64,000 nt of DNA. It comes from Cladorhizidae sp. MBARI D1340-BT2 (lineage: Eukaryota; Porifera; Demospongiae; Poecilosclerida; Cladorhizidae). The notes below the pieces were generated by a model, which was given only the letters and a program-made list of their open reading frames with translations, had not been told where the DNA came from and searched no databases. Shown here in pieces: positions 21,303 to 33,318 of this stretch. The stretch lies in assembly GCA_028752905.1 (NCBI GenBank), contig JAQNBH010000013.1, positions 41,979,907-42,043,906 of the forward strand. Direction: 5' to 3'. Within the stretch, counting starts at the first letter, position 1. Each line of letters starts with the position of its first letter. A program made the position numbers and the translations under genes.

Positions 21303-22473
21303 GTGCAAGTCCTTGGGAAGTGTGTTCCTGTTTCGTCCTTCACTGAGCAAGTGACCTGTGACGCCACTTCCAAGAAGTGCATGACACGAGAATGCTCAAC
21401 CTGTGTGGATCTGATTGATGAGTTTTCACCACAAAGAAGCTCAGGGACCTTGCAGTACTACCAGTGGAAGTCTACGGATAGCCTAATTGAGAAGATAGAC
21501 ATGACTGATACAGTGGATGCAGTCTTTAATGAGCTGAAGAAATAATTCAGTACCTTCCTACTCCATACCTTTGTGAAGAGAGAGCAAGCAGCTTCGTTTG
21601 ACTCCTTGAAGAACTCCTGTGATGGTAAATCCATTGCTTTGCAAGTCGATTTCTCTGAAAATGCGACGATTGCAGCACAGAAAGAAGTACAAGCAGCCCA
21701 CTGGCACCACGCTCAGGCAACCATCTTCACCACTCACACTTGGATCAACAATACTACCAATTTCAGTATGGTAGTAATTTAAGACGACCTCGACCACACG
21801 AAATACAGCATTTTTGTTTTCATGTCACAGTATGTTTTCTGAAGTCTCCGAGCGAAATTCCCAAGCATAGAAATTGTCATGTTTTCAGCGATGGGCCAAC
21901 TTCTCAGTTTAAGCAGAGGTTCTTCTTTTCAAATCTCCGCTACTGGGAACAAGACCATGACATCTCTATCAGATGGAATTTTTTTGTCGTAGACGGGATT
22001 GGAGGGACAGTGAAGAGGGCAGTTTGGAGACACATTCGGTCAGAGAGAAGTCATATCACCACTCCGCAAGAGTATTCAGCACTGGCCAAACAGCTTTGCC
22101 CAAATATTCAAGTTGAGTTCGTTGCCAAGAGTGAGATTGATCAACAATCTGCATTTCTGGATGCCAAATGGGAAGGAGTGATGGCAGTCCCCAAACACAC
22201 AAAGTTTATTATATTCAAGCTTCTGGTGCAGATGAGGTCAAAGTAGCCGATACTTCCAACAAGATAGAGAAATGTTTCAGAGTTTGTCGAATCCGCAACA
22301 CCAATGATGTCACTCCTCCGACGAATTCAACAATTGAACAGGATTGTCCAATCGAAGACGATGCCCAGCCTCAGCTACCAGCACTGAACTTGACAATTGG
22401 ATTGTGGGTTGTTATGGAGTATGATGGTGAAGAGTTTCCAGCCCTGGGAGGTGACCTGTATAGAGTATTCTGA
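21303..22473 (+). pseudogene. Transposase-like gene of the unclassified element, degraded
   Basis: Conserved-looking blocks in order: a Cys-rich stretch (CDATSKKCMTRECSTCVDL), VQVDFSENATIAAQKEVQAAHW, ATIFTTHTWI, an in-frame stop then DDLDHTKYSIFVFM, FSDGPTSQFKQRFFFSNL, VDGIGGTVKRAVW, and LTIGLWVVMEYDGEEFP. There is an in-frame stop at 21,543, others near 21,780 and 21,837, and frameshifts near 21,890 and 22,190. I recall this block order from uncharacterised proteins of cnidarians and arthropods, without a characterised function. The Asp residues in VDFSEN, FSDG and VDGIGG would be candidates for a DDE-type active site, which is inference. It is a pseudogene in this copy. Confidence 0.6.
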
Positions 22474-22707
22474 TGTTGAAGTAAACGTCACGCATAGAAG
22501 TGCAAATGCTTGGAAGTGAAAACAAAATCTTCTACTCAAGAAACAAAATTGTACGTATCATTAACCCGCCAAGTGTTGCAGGCAATCGAGGACAGTTTGC
22601 GTTTGAAGACATTTAGCATCTGTTTATGTTATGCTTACAAGTTCTTGCTTTGTCTAATAGTGCCTAGCAATGCTCAGAATTCATTAATACTATCCTTAAT
22701 CACACAT

Positions 22708-23109
22708 GTACGTCCGTCAAGTGTTTTGCGTACGTCCGTCACAAAGTTTAATGAGGATTAATTTGATTATACAATATTCAACAGTTATGGCTTTCAGTAT
22801 TAAACATTACTTCTATGCCTTAGTATGAACATTTATAAAAACAAGAACAATATCCCTAGTAACTTCACAGTGTTTTGGCTTGAAACATTCCTACCCTATG
22901 ATCCTACCCTATGATTTCCCATTTTTCTGCGTCCGTCCGTCACAGCCCTTTAACGAGGCCTAACCCCTCCCCTGTATTATGAAAGTAAAAATGTTGACTA
23001 ATGTCTAGCCTAGGTCAAGCCTTTGCTGTGAATATGCATTGTATACAGATTTACCATTTCTGAAACTAGCTACATCTCAATTTGTTGTCTGAATTGTACG
23101 TACGTCACA
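22708..23109. promoter_or_regulatory. Right subterminal GTACGTCCGTCACA motifs
   Basis: Copies at 22,708-22,719 (GTACGTCCGTCA), 22,730-22,743 (exact), 22,931-22,944 (GTCCGTCCGTCACA) and 23,096-23,109 (GTACGTACGTCACA), all on plus. The last lies only 12 bp from the element end. Confidence 0.6.
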
Positions 23110-23124
23110 CCAGAAGTGCCCAGT

Positions 23125-23360
<236 letters not shown>

Positions 23361-23605
23361 ATTAAGTAACAACATAAATATAAGATGAACTTAAGGAGCA
23401 CATGAAAATTCCAGCCTTTATAGTGATAGTACTAGGAAGAGCAAATGTGCGGCCAATCCTGCACCACACCATATATATAGCAGAGGCCAAAATAACCTAC
23501 GCTGAAAAATACAATAGGGAAGAGGAATAAGTGTCAACCACAAATTAGACTTGAGGCAAGAATCACTTGATGGGGTCACATGATATCTCCTTGTACTGAC
23601 ATCAC

Positions 23606-23812
23606 ATTAAACATGCACAACCTCTTCACAGGCAACTCCACCCACCACAATAAGTTGGGCCGGACGTGCAGAGGAATCTTCTGGACTCTCTTGTGCAGAA
23701 CTATGTTGAGGAAGTGGACAGAGATGAGGAGGAGGATGCAGATGATGGCTGTGACCAGAGCTGCCGGGGTCATGTGGCCAGTGAATATCAGCTGAAAATA
23801 CTTGAGGCTTCT
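23606..23812 (-). CDS. Possible transmembrane exon, copy A (partial gene)
   Basis: After an acceptor (ttcctcccag) at 23,813 the minus strand reads RSLKYFQLIFTGHMTPAALV then TAIICILLLISVHFLNIVLH, followed by a basic juxtamembrane stretch KRVQKIPLHVRPNLLWWVEL and PVKRLCMFN. One strong hydrophobic helix is present. Block B retains the frame (51,882-52,083) despite substitutions and a 3-bp deletion. The pattern H-x-R ... P-x-x-V-R ... L-P/PV-x-x-L after a helix resembles the third transmembrane segment and following loop of Cys-loop (pentameric) receptors, which is only suggestive. The donor is weak and other exons were not found. Confidence 0.4.
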
Positions 23813-23821
23813 CTGGGAGGA

Positions 23822-24989
23822 ACGATAAAGAGAAAAAATTACATCAACTGTCTAGCACTCACCATTGCTCTATATATAGCCTTAGTTGCAGCCATTGCTC
23901 CAGCCCTGCCCTCCCCATTGTAATAATGGAGACAGCAAGCTAGTCTTGCTGGCCTGACTCTCATGCACACACACACACAGAAAGAGAGAGGCTGGTCCAC
24001 CTCACATGGTCACTTGTGTTGCAAGTCAGCAAATGTGGTGGCAGCTGCTCGTATTAAACACGAAGAAGAAAAAACATGCTGGACTCCTGTGCTGGGGAAG
24101 AGAGGCTGGCCAACAAGACTAAGAGAGAAAAACAGTAAAAAGATATATAAATATGTAGCTATTGCACACCTCACAGACTGAGCCTAGGTGTGCTTGCCTG
24201 CCACTTGCTACAGCCTCTTCCATGCCATACAATAAGGGACTTTAGTGGAGTGAGACAGGTGGTGAAGGATGCAGCTGCCATGCTCCCACTTTGCAGAGGA
24301 AGAAATTCAGCATCAGCAGACTCGTTAGGATGGATGGCTAGCCGGGTCTCAAATCCAGGTAAGGATCGCTGGAGGTGGGGCTAGTCCTGAAAATACATGT
24401 TTGTGGATTGGATAGTAAAAGAAACAAAAACTGCGCCCTGGCTCCAAAATTGCGTCGTATAGTGCAGTAGCTGAGAACTGGTTGCAAGCATTACTACGCG
24501 CTCATCCCAACCATCACCATCGTTGTAGTCTAAGCTGCGTGAGGTAGTTTTGCTTATCAAGACCCTTAACCAACTTCTACGAGTGTTGGTAAAGGGTCTT
24601 CTGAGTGACATAATTATGGTGACCGCAGAAAGTAATCTGGAGATGGACGCTGAGCTCGCTGCATCTCTAGCCAGCTTCTCTATGTATACGGATAGTTGAT
24701 AGTTGACAAAGAAATCCTGTCATAATGTCTCTGGGGGAGTGCAAATTTAGACATAAACTTAGCGTAATATTTTGTCCACCCAGCATCATTTTCTACTACG
24801 CATGCCACGTGACACCTTTATAATCTTCAAAATGCTGAGTACAGGGACATCGCACCCCAGTGCAGTGCAAATAAATATATTAAAAAGATGAGTGGCATCC
24901 GAGTTATTTTTGGGGGGGGTGTTGCCCTATGTTCGACCCTTTACCACAATTTTAGAAGAGACTGGTAGAACCCATGGCATTGCCAGTCC
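23822..24989. other. Gene-free tract shared with block B
   Basis: Matches 52,090-53,368. It contains a short hairpin (gacccttaaccaac ... gttggtaaagggtc at 24,560-24,602) and a plus-strand CAG|GTAAGG donor-like site at 24,359 that is also present in B (52,763). No exon is supported. Confidence 0.45.
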
Positions 24990-27519
24990 CAGTGTTGCCA
25001 TTGTTTGCCATTGTGTTGGACTTTATCCAAACTGTTTGGATTTTTGATTTTTGACCCTTAAATTTTATGTTTGGATTTTATCAATAAATGTTTGGATTTT
25101 TCATCATTAGAAAATTGTTTGACATTTCATGCATATCAGACCATGTGCATCCTATTTCAAACCCACTCTCTGTGGTATTAGCTGAGTGTGGTCATTTTGT
25201 GGTCAAATGGTCTGTGCAGGAATACATGTGGTCACTTGGTCTGTGCAGGAATATTTCTGCACGGTCCTGTGTTCACCCAGGTCTGGCAGGAATATGCCTG
25301 CAGAGCCAGAATCCTTTGATCTATGTGCATGCTCATGCATGAGCTATCTGGTTGGGTATTTAAAGCCTGATTTGCTATGCCTATGGCATCTTCAGAACCC
25401 AGTACTTCAAGGTTACCAGAAGAAGATTCTTCAGATATGGATTCTGACTCTGATAATGAGGTTTCACAAATTGACATTGACAGTCAAATATCCAGGTCTT
25501 CTAAGTCTGCAAAAAAAATGATTGTGTGTCTATCATAGACAGTATGCAAAGACTTTCCCATGGGCCACAACTTCGAGAAAGGCTTCTTTTGCCTTCTGTA
25601 TGAAGTGCTCTCGTGATATAAACCTTGGAAGAGGTGGTACTAGAGATCTCAGGAGACACCAGGAAAAATTACACAAACACTCAGAAAAAGATGGTGTGGG
25701 TGTACTGCCTCTACAGTCCTACTTTGGGCCAATAAGAGAGGAGTCTGTAATCCGTGCAGAAGTACTCTTCCCATATTTCCTTGAGAGCACCATCTTGCCT
25801 TTCAATTGGGAGATCATTGTACCAAACTATTCAAGTTGATGTTTCCTGATTCTTCTATTGCTAAAGACTTGAAGTGCAGTCGTACTAAAGCGACAGCTGT
25901 GTTGAAAGTTATTGCCCAGGATTGTTGGAAAACCATTTCCACAGCAGTTAGACTAAATACTTCAGCCTCCAAACTGACGAGACAACTGATATTACCATTC
26001 ACAACAGGCTGCTATATTGCTTCGATTCTTCGATAACACCCAAGGACAGGTGAGATGTGTCTTCTTTGCCCTAGAGAGTGTAGAGAGGGCAACTGCAGAG
26101 CTGCTATTTAACACAATCGATAAGCATTTTCAAGAATCCACTACCCTCCTTTATGATAATCTTGTCAGATTAGGAACAGATGGGGCCAATGTAAATGTTA
26201 GGAGCACGAAATTCAGTGATGTCATGGCTATGATGTAAGCACCCAGCTTTAGTTGCTCTTCATTGTTATTGTCACATAGCAGCACTAATAGCAAATGAGG
26301 CCTGCAAAGTCTTGCCTGATGAATTGGAAGATCTGACAACTGATGTATGGCCAGAAGAGCCCAAGGAGGCTGCCAAGAATTTCAGAGTTTTGTGGAATGC
26401 AAGCCACACAAGTTGTTAAAAAGCATACCAAACATGGTGGCTCAGCATTGAAGCTTGTGTAAATCGTCTTATCGAGCAATATGAAGCCTTACTCTCATAC
26501 TTTCAAAGTAGAGGATAAGCAGGCAGTAGTGAGAAGAGTAAAACTTTTACTTGAAAAGCCTCTGACCAATGCTTACTTGCTCTTTCTATGTTCTGCATTA
26601 CCAATTGTTAATAATTTCAACAGGTACATGCAGCAGCAATCTCCAATTCTTCATGTTCTCTACCACCAAGAGCTCGATGGCTTAATACGAAAATTTCTGT
26701 TGCTGTTCATGAATTCTGAGTACGTGTGTGCTGCTGAACATGTTTCGCAAGTTGTATTGATAGAAGAGTATCTCCCTTTACACCAAGTTTTCGCACACTA
26801 TCATATGAAGAAGAGGATGGATTATCATCTGAAGATGTGAGAAAATTTAGGGAGACTATCCAAGCTTGGTGGATTGCTGCAGCCAAAGGAGCTGTCAAAC
26901 AATTACATATGAGTCACAAGTTACTCTCCAATCTCAAATGGCTTCAACCAAGCTTACAACAATACAGTATGGCTGGTCAGGTGCTTGCTGCAGCAGAGTG
27001 TGTTCCTCAGGTAGTTCAAGTTGGTGACAAACCGAGCCTTCAAGAGGAATTTATGGATTTCTGCACGTCGCCATTACCTCCTAAAGTCACAGCCATCACA
27101 GAGGTAAGTATTGGCATGCAATCAGCCAAATCAAAGACTGCTTGGAAACTGAGTATCGCTACTCCACATTGGTAAAACTCGCAAAAGCCATTCTAGTTAT
27201 AACCCATGGCAATGCTGATACCGAACGTTTATTCAGCCACATTGGTCTCAACAAAATGAAGCACAGAAACAGACTAGGAATTTCTACATTAAATTCACTT
27301 TTAACAATGCAATTCAATGTTCCTAAAAAATGCTATGAATTTAAACCAAATACTGAAATACTGAACTATTAAAGACATGTTAAATGCTATAAACACACTT
27401 TAGTATGTTATTTCTCATGAAATTATTGTTTGGATTTTGTTTGGATTTTTTGTTGCCAATTTTTTGGGATAACACAGGCGAGTAATTTGGAAATTACAAA
27501 AAAAATTATGGCAACACTG
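24990..27519 (+). mobile_element. Old hAT element, copy A
   Basis: Ends are CAGTGTTGCCA (24,990-25,000) and its complement TGGCAACACTG (27,509-27,519). The same element is in block B (53,369-57,199), so it predates the duplication. An 8-bp target duplication could not be demonstrated from the flanks. Confidence 0.75.
25388..27372 (+). pseudogene. hAT transposase with BED-type zinc finger, degraded, copy A
   Basis: Begins MASSEPSTSRLPEEDSSDMD (acidic N-terminus), then a BED-like finger (C-M-K-C ... R-R-H-Q-x-K-L-H-K-H, about 25,600-25,680), SSIAKDLKCSRTKA, VRLGTDGANVN (second catalytic Asp region), ALVALHCYCHIAALIANEAC, and the hAT dimerisation motif (THGNADTERLFSHIGLNKMKH, split here for length, about 27,200-27,265). 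Frameshifts and stops are frequent, and several are not the same as in copy B, so both copies decayed further after duplication. It has lost transposase function. Confidence 0.82.
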
Positions 27520-27929
27520 TACTAGTGAGACAGCCAAACTCCATTATGAAGACATCAGACAGAGTCTGCCTATGTGAGGAACATGGAAGGCAGCTGACCT
27601 GGAAGGAATAATTTATGAATAGCCATACAAACAAAATGTATTGCTACCTGATCAGGATCTGGTGGTGTTATTACATGCATGCTAGTACTGCAGGCTGGCA
27701 AGCTACAATAATAGAGCATACCCTCAAATAGCACACGCAGATATGCAGTTTTATAATTGGTAAAGGATATCAATACAGTAAACATGCTTGTGTTGACTCA
27801 ATATCGAGTCTAGCTGAGCCAGGTCAGCAAGCAGCTGTTATAAAGTAGTCACGTTACTGACCAGTTGGTTTCCTCTGAAGCTTATTCTTTATATTTAACA
27901 CGACAAAGACCTTCAACAAAACATGGTAG
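27520..27929. other. Gene-free tract shared with block B 57,200-57,596
   Basis: Flank between the old hAT element and the 76-bp array, conserved in both blocks, with no gene seen. Confidence 0.5.
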
Positions 27930-28610
27930 CAACTTATGATGCATGTGTCTATGTTATATATGAATACATAGGCATGTGTGTATACTTTAGTAATAAATAT
28001 GGTAGCTACTTATGATGCATGTGTCTATGTTATATATGAATACATAGGCATGTGTGTATACTTTAGTAATTAACATGGTAGCTACTTATGATGCATGTGT
28101 CTGTTATATATGAATACATAGGCACGTGTGCATACTTTAGTAATAAACATGGCAGCTACTTATGATGCATGTGTCTATGTTATATATGAATACATAGGCA
28201 TGTGTGTATACTTTAGTAATAAACATGGTAGCTACTTATGATGCATGTGTCTGTTATATATGAATACATAGGCATGTGTGTATACTTTAGTAATAAACAT
28301 GGTAGCCACTTATGATGCATGTGTCTATGTTATATATGAATACATAGGCACGTGTGTATACTTTAGTAATAAACATGGCAGCTACTTATGATGCATGTGT
28401 CTATGTTGTATATGAATACATAGGCATGTGTGTATACTTTAGTAATAAACATGGCAGCTACTTATGATGCATGTGTCTATGTTGTATATGAATACATAGG
28501 CATGTGTGTATACTTTAGTAATAAACATGGCAACTATATACTTATGATGCATGTGTCTATGTTATATATGAATACATAGGCATGTGTGTATACTTGAGTT
28601 AATATAAACA
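27930..28610. repeat. 76-bp tandem array, about 9 copies (block A)
   Basis: The unit begins catggtagctacttatgatg and ends gtgtatactttagtaataaa (76 bp; some 72). In block B the array is shorter and is split by the intact hAT element (57,597-57,795 and 60,918-61,140). Confidence 0.95.
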
Positions 28611-29446
28611 TGATGGCTTACTTTTCTCATAGATGTCATTATTAGCAATATTTATTCCTAATACAAATGTGCCATGTTCTCTTATATATATATACATCTA
28701 AACACGTGTATTAATTTTTTGTTTTTTAAAATTAAATCTTTCCTACTTTCCTCCTACCTAACTTTATAAAATGTCCATTGGTCTATCAGAAGACTCCAAA
28801 CTGTCCAATCAGTTGCAAACAGCTCCGATTCAACACTAATCTGTTTCTCTACCGAGCCAAACAACCAGTGACAGGTAAAGGATCGTCACACCTATCCTGG
28901 TGCATGTGAACTGAATCAGCAGGAAAATGAGTTCTATGAAGTGATCAGTGGTTCCCTCATTGGATCTGGCGGATGACTTCAACAAAACCAGAGTATGTGC
29001 ATTAGTTGTTTGCTTATTCTTGTGACAATTAATAGAACTGAGTTGAGTCACATACAGCTGCACCTTTTCTTACCAAGAAGTGATCATCCTCAGACATTAC
29101 CGGCAACAAAACCAGTTAATTGCTTATAATGCACATGTCTGTGTGTATTATATGGTATAAAAGCACATGCATCTACTTGAGTATTATAAGAAACATGTAA
29201 ATAATATCATGTTCTGGTGTTATGCTGACCGACTTCTTGTGGGTGGCTGCTCGACTATAATAACATGAAAATTAAGAAATGAATAATTATGATTGGTCAA
29301 CAAAAATGAAACAAGAATCAACCAATGCTGACAACAAACATTTACATGACCCTTTACCTAATGACCCTTTACCTAATGAACACCAATACTTTAATAATTC
29401 TGGTTTATAATTTGTATTCTATTTGGAGTGCATTATATTATGGTCC
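28611..29446. other. Gene-free 3' part of block A
   Basis: Matches 61,141-61,978. AT-rich, with the doubled tract gaccctttacctaat at 29,348-29,377. No gene is seen. The match to block B ends at tggtcct (29,446). Confidence 0.6.
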
Positions 29447-29724
29447 TGTAAATGTTTGTTATCTGCACTGGCAAAAAAAAATCCATTTCTTTTTTGACTA
29501 ATATAATGTTGTCTTGCTTGATTATATATAATATCAGTAGGATTAGATAAATTATGCTAGCATAATTTTGAGAATAATAGGTATGCTTAATTAAGAATCC
29601 AAGAATAATGCTGGAATGATAGGGAACATTTTGAGAATCTTGTAGGGTCTAACAATAACAACACACTTTCCTTTTCTTGATATATATAACACTATCATTG
29701 ATGGGTTGAAGAGCGAGTTACTCT

Positions 29725-29968
29725 TTATATGGCTAAAGCCAATGGATTATCAGCAGATATTGACAAGCTACTATGGTGGAGAAGACACAAATCTGAAAAC
29801 TTCCCCTGTGGTCTAGCAGTTGTACATCTGTTTTGGTTCTTCAACCATCATCTGCTGCAGTAGAGAGTGTTTTCTCTGTTACCATGCTGCATGGCAACAG
29901 ACGGCCTCTGCAGCAAGAAATGGTACGAAAGATGTTATCCAGTCTCCTCCTGAACTCGGCGATCTAGC
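29725..29968 (+). pseudogene. hAT transposase C-terminal fragment
   Basis: Reads ERVTLYMAKANGLSADIDKL (approximately), WWRRHKSENFP, then after a frameshift VLVLQPSSAAVERVFSVTML, HGNRRPLQQEMVRKMLSSLL. P-S-S-A-A-x-E-R-V-F-S is the hallmark of the hAT dimerisation region. No terminal repeats are recognised. The sequence on either side (29,447-29,720 and 29,970-30,285) holds nothing I can name. Confidence 0.7.
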
Positions 29969-30289
29969 ACAGTAAAAAAAGAGCGGGCCTCAGGGCAAAA
30001 AATCCAGAGGTCTCGAAGCCCACTGGCACAATATGATGTGTGGCCAAGATGTTCAAATATTTCTCTTTTTGGAGAAATTAAACCCTCTCAGCTACCACAC
30101 CATATCTCCTGAAATAAGGCTGGCGTAAGATGGTGCAAGTGTCTGGGCATGTAATATCCCAGACTAATACGTGACCATTCTTCCATGGGCAGACAGAGGC
30201 TCCATCAAGGCACTTTCTATCATCATGACAAATACCAGAAGGCTCTAGGTGTGAGGAATCTTAGCAGTGGCAAGAGATCTTTTAATGAT

Positions 30290-30900
30290 GTCATTCATTC
30301 ATGCCTAGGTGACGCCCCTGACTTCTCCTGCAGCTGAGACCATGTCTCCCTAACTGGTCCACCTGTACACCGCAGTGATGACAAATATGGGGCCTACAGA
30401 GTGCTATACTTAGACGAAGGCCTGTGGCCACTTGAACAGTCTCATCATCCATGTATGAACCAAGTGATGACATAGGCAGAGCATACAGCCAGGCCCTAGA
30501 CTCTTCTTGATGCAAGCAGTAGACTTAATATCATGCTGTACTGAATCCATCAAGGCAATGTATGAGGCCTTGACACGAAGGGTATCCCATGTCTTCTGAT
30601 GGAAGTTGAAAAGGTGTTAGTAGCTCACTCATGGACACCTTCACGTGAAGGCCAGCACACTTGGCATCTAACCAACTAAGAGTACACTCCACTGCAATAG
30701 GCCCCACCCCACCCCACTTTTTATTCAACGCTATCAAAGAGGCCCCCCCCCCCCAAAAGTGACACACACACTAGGAGGAGCTTTACCTGGATGAACCTTA
30801 AAAAGGCTGTAAGAACTGTTAGACCACCACTCCCCAGAATTACTAATCAAGTCATTAAGATATTGTGGACAAAGCCCATCTGGCTCCTGCTGATCGACTT
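30290..30900 (-). pseudogene. Non-LTR retrotransposon RT remnant with C-terminal Cys/His motif
   Basis: On the minus strand: PQYLNDLISNSGEWW near 30,850, then ASLIALNKKWGGVGPIAVEC and LSWLDAKCAG (30,767-30,640), then AWLYALPMSSLGSYMDDETV, QVATGLRLSIALCRPHICHH + CGVQVDQLGRHGLSCRRSQG (30,515-30,300). The K-x-G-G-V-x-P-I-A-V and C-x-x-C ... H-x-x-x-C blocks are familiar from reverse transcriptases of sponge and cnidarian non-LTR elements. The catalytic core is deleted between the two pieces. The family is not assigned. Confidence 0.55.
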
Positions 30901-30974
30901 GGAAATCAGAGAATCACTTTGTTCTCTAAGGCCTCTGAAATAACTATGCAACCCTCTGGATCCAAAGTGGGGGG

Positions 30975-31071
30975 TTTATTATTATTATTGTTGTTATTAT
31001 TATTGTTATTATTTTGTTATTATATTATAATTATAATTATAATTATAATTATATTATATTATATTATATTA

Positions 31072-31170
<99 letters not shown>

Positions 31171-31206
31171 TACTATTACTATTATTATTATTATTATTAT
31201 TATTAT
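30975..31206. repeat. (TTA)n / (AATT) microsatellite
   Basis: Almost pure TTA/TTATTG triplets with an AATTAT stretch at 31,020-31,065 and three TAC interruptions. The homopolymeric frames on both strands are by-products. Confidence 0.97.
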
Positions 31207-32924
31207 TGGTGGAAAAATAAAAATAAAGTGGGAGATAGAATGGGGAGGACAGATAGTGGAGGGTGGAAGGAAAGAAGCCTCCATATTGGTGGCAAATTAG
31301 AGTGCAATTGCAATTTTTTCGCTGCAATAAAAAGTGTAATTACATTCTGATTGGCTAATAGCTAACTGTGAAATATCATACTAATAACCACAAAACTCCA
31401 TGGCATTTTTCTACAGGAAGTGATTTAGGTAGTGGCGTAGAGTTTCTTTGATTTCCTGCAAGTTTCTTGCTGCTTATTTGCAGATTCTGAAGAAGCTGGA
31501 TTCTTGGCAGCCATTTTGTTTAGGGAATACCCCTACATGCATCATTTACAATGGCAGCATTTTCAACACCTGCAGTACTCAACCAAAAGTAGTCAAAATT
31601 GAGTGATTTTTTTAATGACTCCAAAAAACATACTGAAACATGTCAAAATTAAGTGAGCTATTTTCTTATTCCCATGAATCAACAATGAGACCAAAAACAA
31701 AAGTTATGTAGTGCTGTATCATCCTTGACAGGAAATAGCGCAGCCGTGGAATAGTAGAGGCAGCAGCAACCTAGGACAGCAATGAGGAGATGCTGCATGA
31801 AGCAAGAGCATAAGAGAATTTAGAATTCCCTGCATCATGAGATCCTCGATGAGTAGCTAATGATACAGCCACTAAATAGAGGCAGCAAACTAGTGCAGTA
31901 AAACCTGCACCAGCAAGAGGAGAAGCAAAGAAGAACCATCACTATGTTCAAGTGGAGACAGCTATTAGATGCCAGTGTCTTCATCATGGCAAACCCAGAT
32001 AGAGGGTACCTAAGTCCTGCTTCATGGAGATTTTTGTAAGCCAGAAGCAGGATCCTATCAGGCACCTCTGTGGTTGGATCATGCACTTTGGAGTGTAACA
32101 GTGATCAATACTTGCATCACTTCTTTCTTTTCTAGGCAGCATGGGGTAAAACTATCACTTATGTTTACAATCTGGTGTGGCATCCAGAAGCTATAACACA
32201 TCCACAATGACTTTCTCCATAATCAAATAAATGTTCTCGCTTGACAATTTGGCTAGACATGAAGGTTAAAGCATCTAGCCAAAAGCTCGAGTGAGTAAAT
32301 TATTATGGATGTGAAAGATTCGTGCCTTCAATTCAAAGAATTCACGACCCTTAAAGTGGATGGTCAACCTGAGAAGTCACCGAACATTTACAATTCTGTA
32401 GTTATGGTCATGAAAGTAGGTATAAATCATGACTGATATACTTTATAAAACTAAACTCTTATAATTATACTAAACCTAACAATAATTACATTCCTTATGC
32501 TTAGCTATGCAGAAATGAAACATCACCAAATAAGTACATAAAATAAGAAGTGCAACCTGCTGTCACCACTTCCTTATTTACCATAAGCAGACATCACATG
32601 TGGTGCAGTATCTTAATATTTATAATAGCATTTAATCACATGACATATGAGTTCAAATAAGACATCCCATGGTTGTCTAAATATTTGTGGCAAATTACTT
32701 CCATTTTTTTGACAGGCCAATCAATATTTTTGTTCCTTTTGAAATGTTCCTATGTATGACATCAACTGCTCTTAATGGAGTAGAGAAGATGTGAGGAGGA
32801 ATAGTTGCATTGTAAGTTTTCTCAGCCTCCAAAGGTGAAGGTCAGCATAAAGCATGCTGCCAACTGGTAGAAGTGCTAGACCTCAAGAAAAATAGATCTC
32901 AAGGCTGAACGCCTCCATATTGGT
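31207..32924. other. 1.7 kb with no recognisable gene
   Basis: Not part of either duplicated block. I see no conserved protein motif, terminal repeat or RNA gene here. A minus-strand frame at 31,835-32,086 is hydrophobic at its end but has no family resemblance or splice support. Confidence 0.5.
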
Positions 32925-33140
32925 CAATGGCAGGTCTGAGCCACACCTCCATGTAGAGTAGCCTTGGGTAATGGCAGGTCTGAGCCACGCCTCCATGTAG
33001 AGCAGCCTTGGGCAATGGCAGGTCTGAGCCACGCCTCCATGTAGAGCAGCCTTGGGCAGTGGCAGGTCTGAGCCACGCCTCCATGTAGAGCAGCCTTGGA
33101 CAATGGCAGGTCTGAGCCACGCCTCCATGCAGAGCCTTGG
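32925..33140. repeat. 44-bp tandem array, 5 copies
   Basis: The unit atggcaggtctgagccacgc + ctccatgtagagcagccttgggca shows few differences between copies. It lies downstream (minus sense) of the Cys-rich exon and could sit in its intron. Confidence 0.93.
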
Positions 33141-33318
33141 CTGGTGGACATCACTTCAGAATACAAGGGGCAAACTTCACTGTATGGCTCCCACTGGTGC
33201 ACAGAGATGGCTAGAGGTGACTGTGAGCTGCAGACTCACTAGGAGAATGTAAAAGAGAGTGAGTGGAAGAAAAGGAGCAGCAAAGAACTGCAGCCAGTTT
33301 CTGCATCCTATTCTTTAC

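Larger units (their letters stand above)
18982..23121. mobile_element. Unclassified 4.1-kb DNA transposon (block A only)
   Basis: Block B passes from gatgaactta straight into a (TAA)n run, whereas block A has 4.1 kb between the two halves of that run. The left end is GGGCAATTCCGG (18,982 on) and the complement of the right end is GGGCACTTCTGG, matching at 10 of 12 positions. Flanks are agtaata and agtagta, a possible 7-bp target duplication with one mismatch, but the microsatellite makes this uncertain. Inside are a degraded transposase-like gene, two minisatellites, and repeated GTACGTCCGTCACA motifs near both ends. The superfamily is not recognised. Confidence 0.65.

Noticed and set aside
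21303..22473. Intact host gene for the VDFSENA.../GGTVKRAVW protein
   Set aside because: In-frame stops and frameshifts, and its position inside an insertion with inverted ends, make a decayed transposon gene more likely.
24298..24359. Short plus-strand exon between tttgcag and CAG|GTAAGG
   Set aside because: Splice signals look good in both blocks, but the intervening frame differs between them and no neighbouring exon was found.
24535..24555. let-7-like string tgaggtagttttg
   Set aside because: Only the first nine bases match, there is no hairpin precursor of the right size around it, and the same tract occurs in block B with no better structure.
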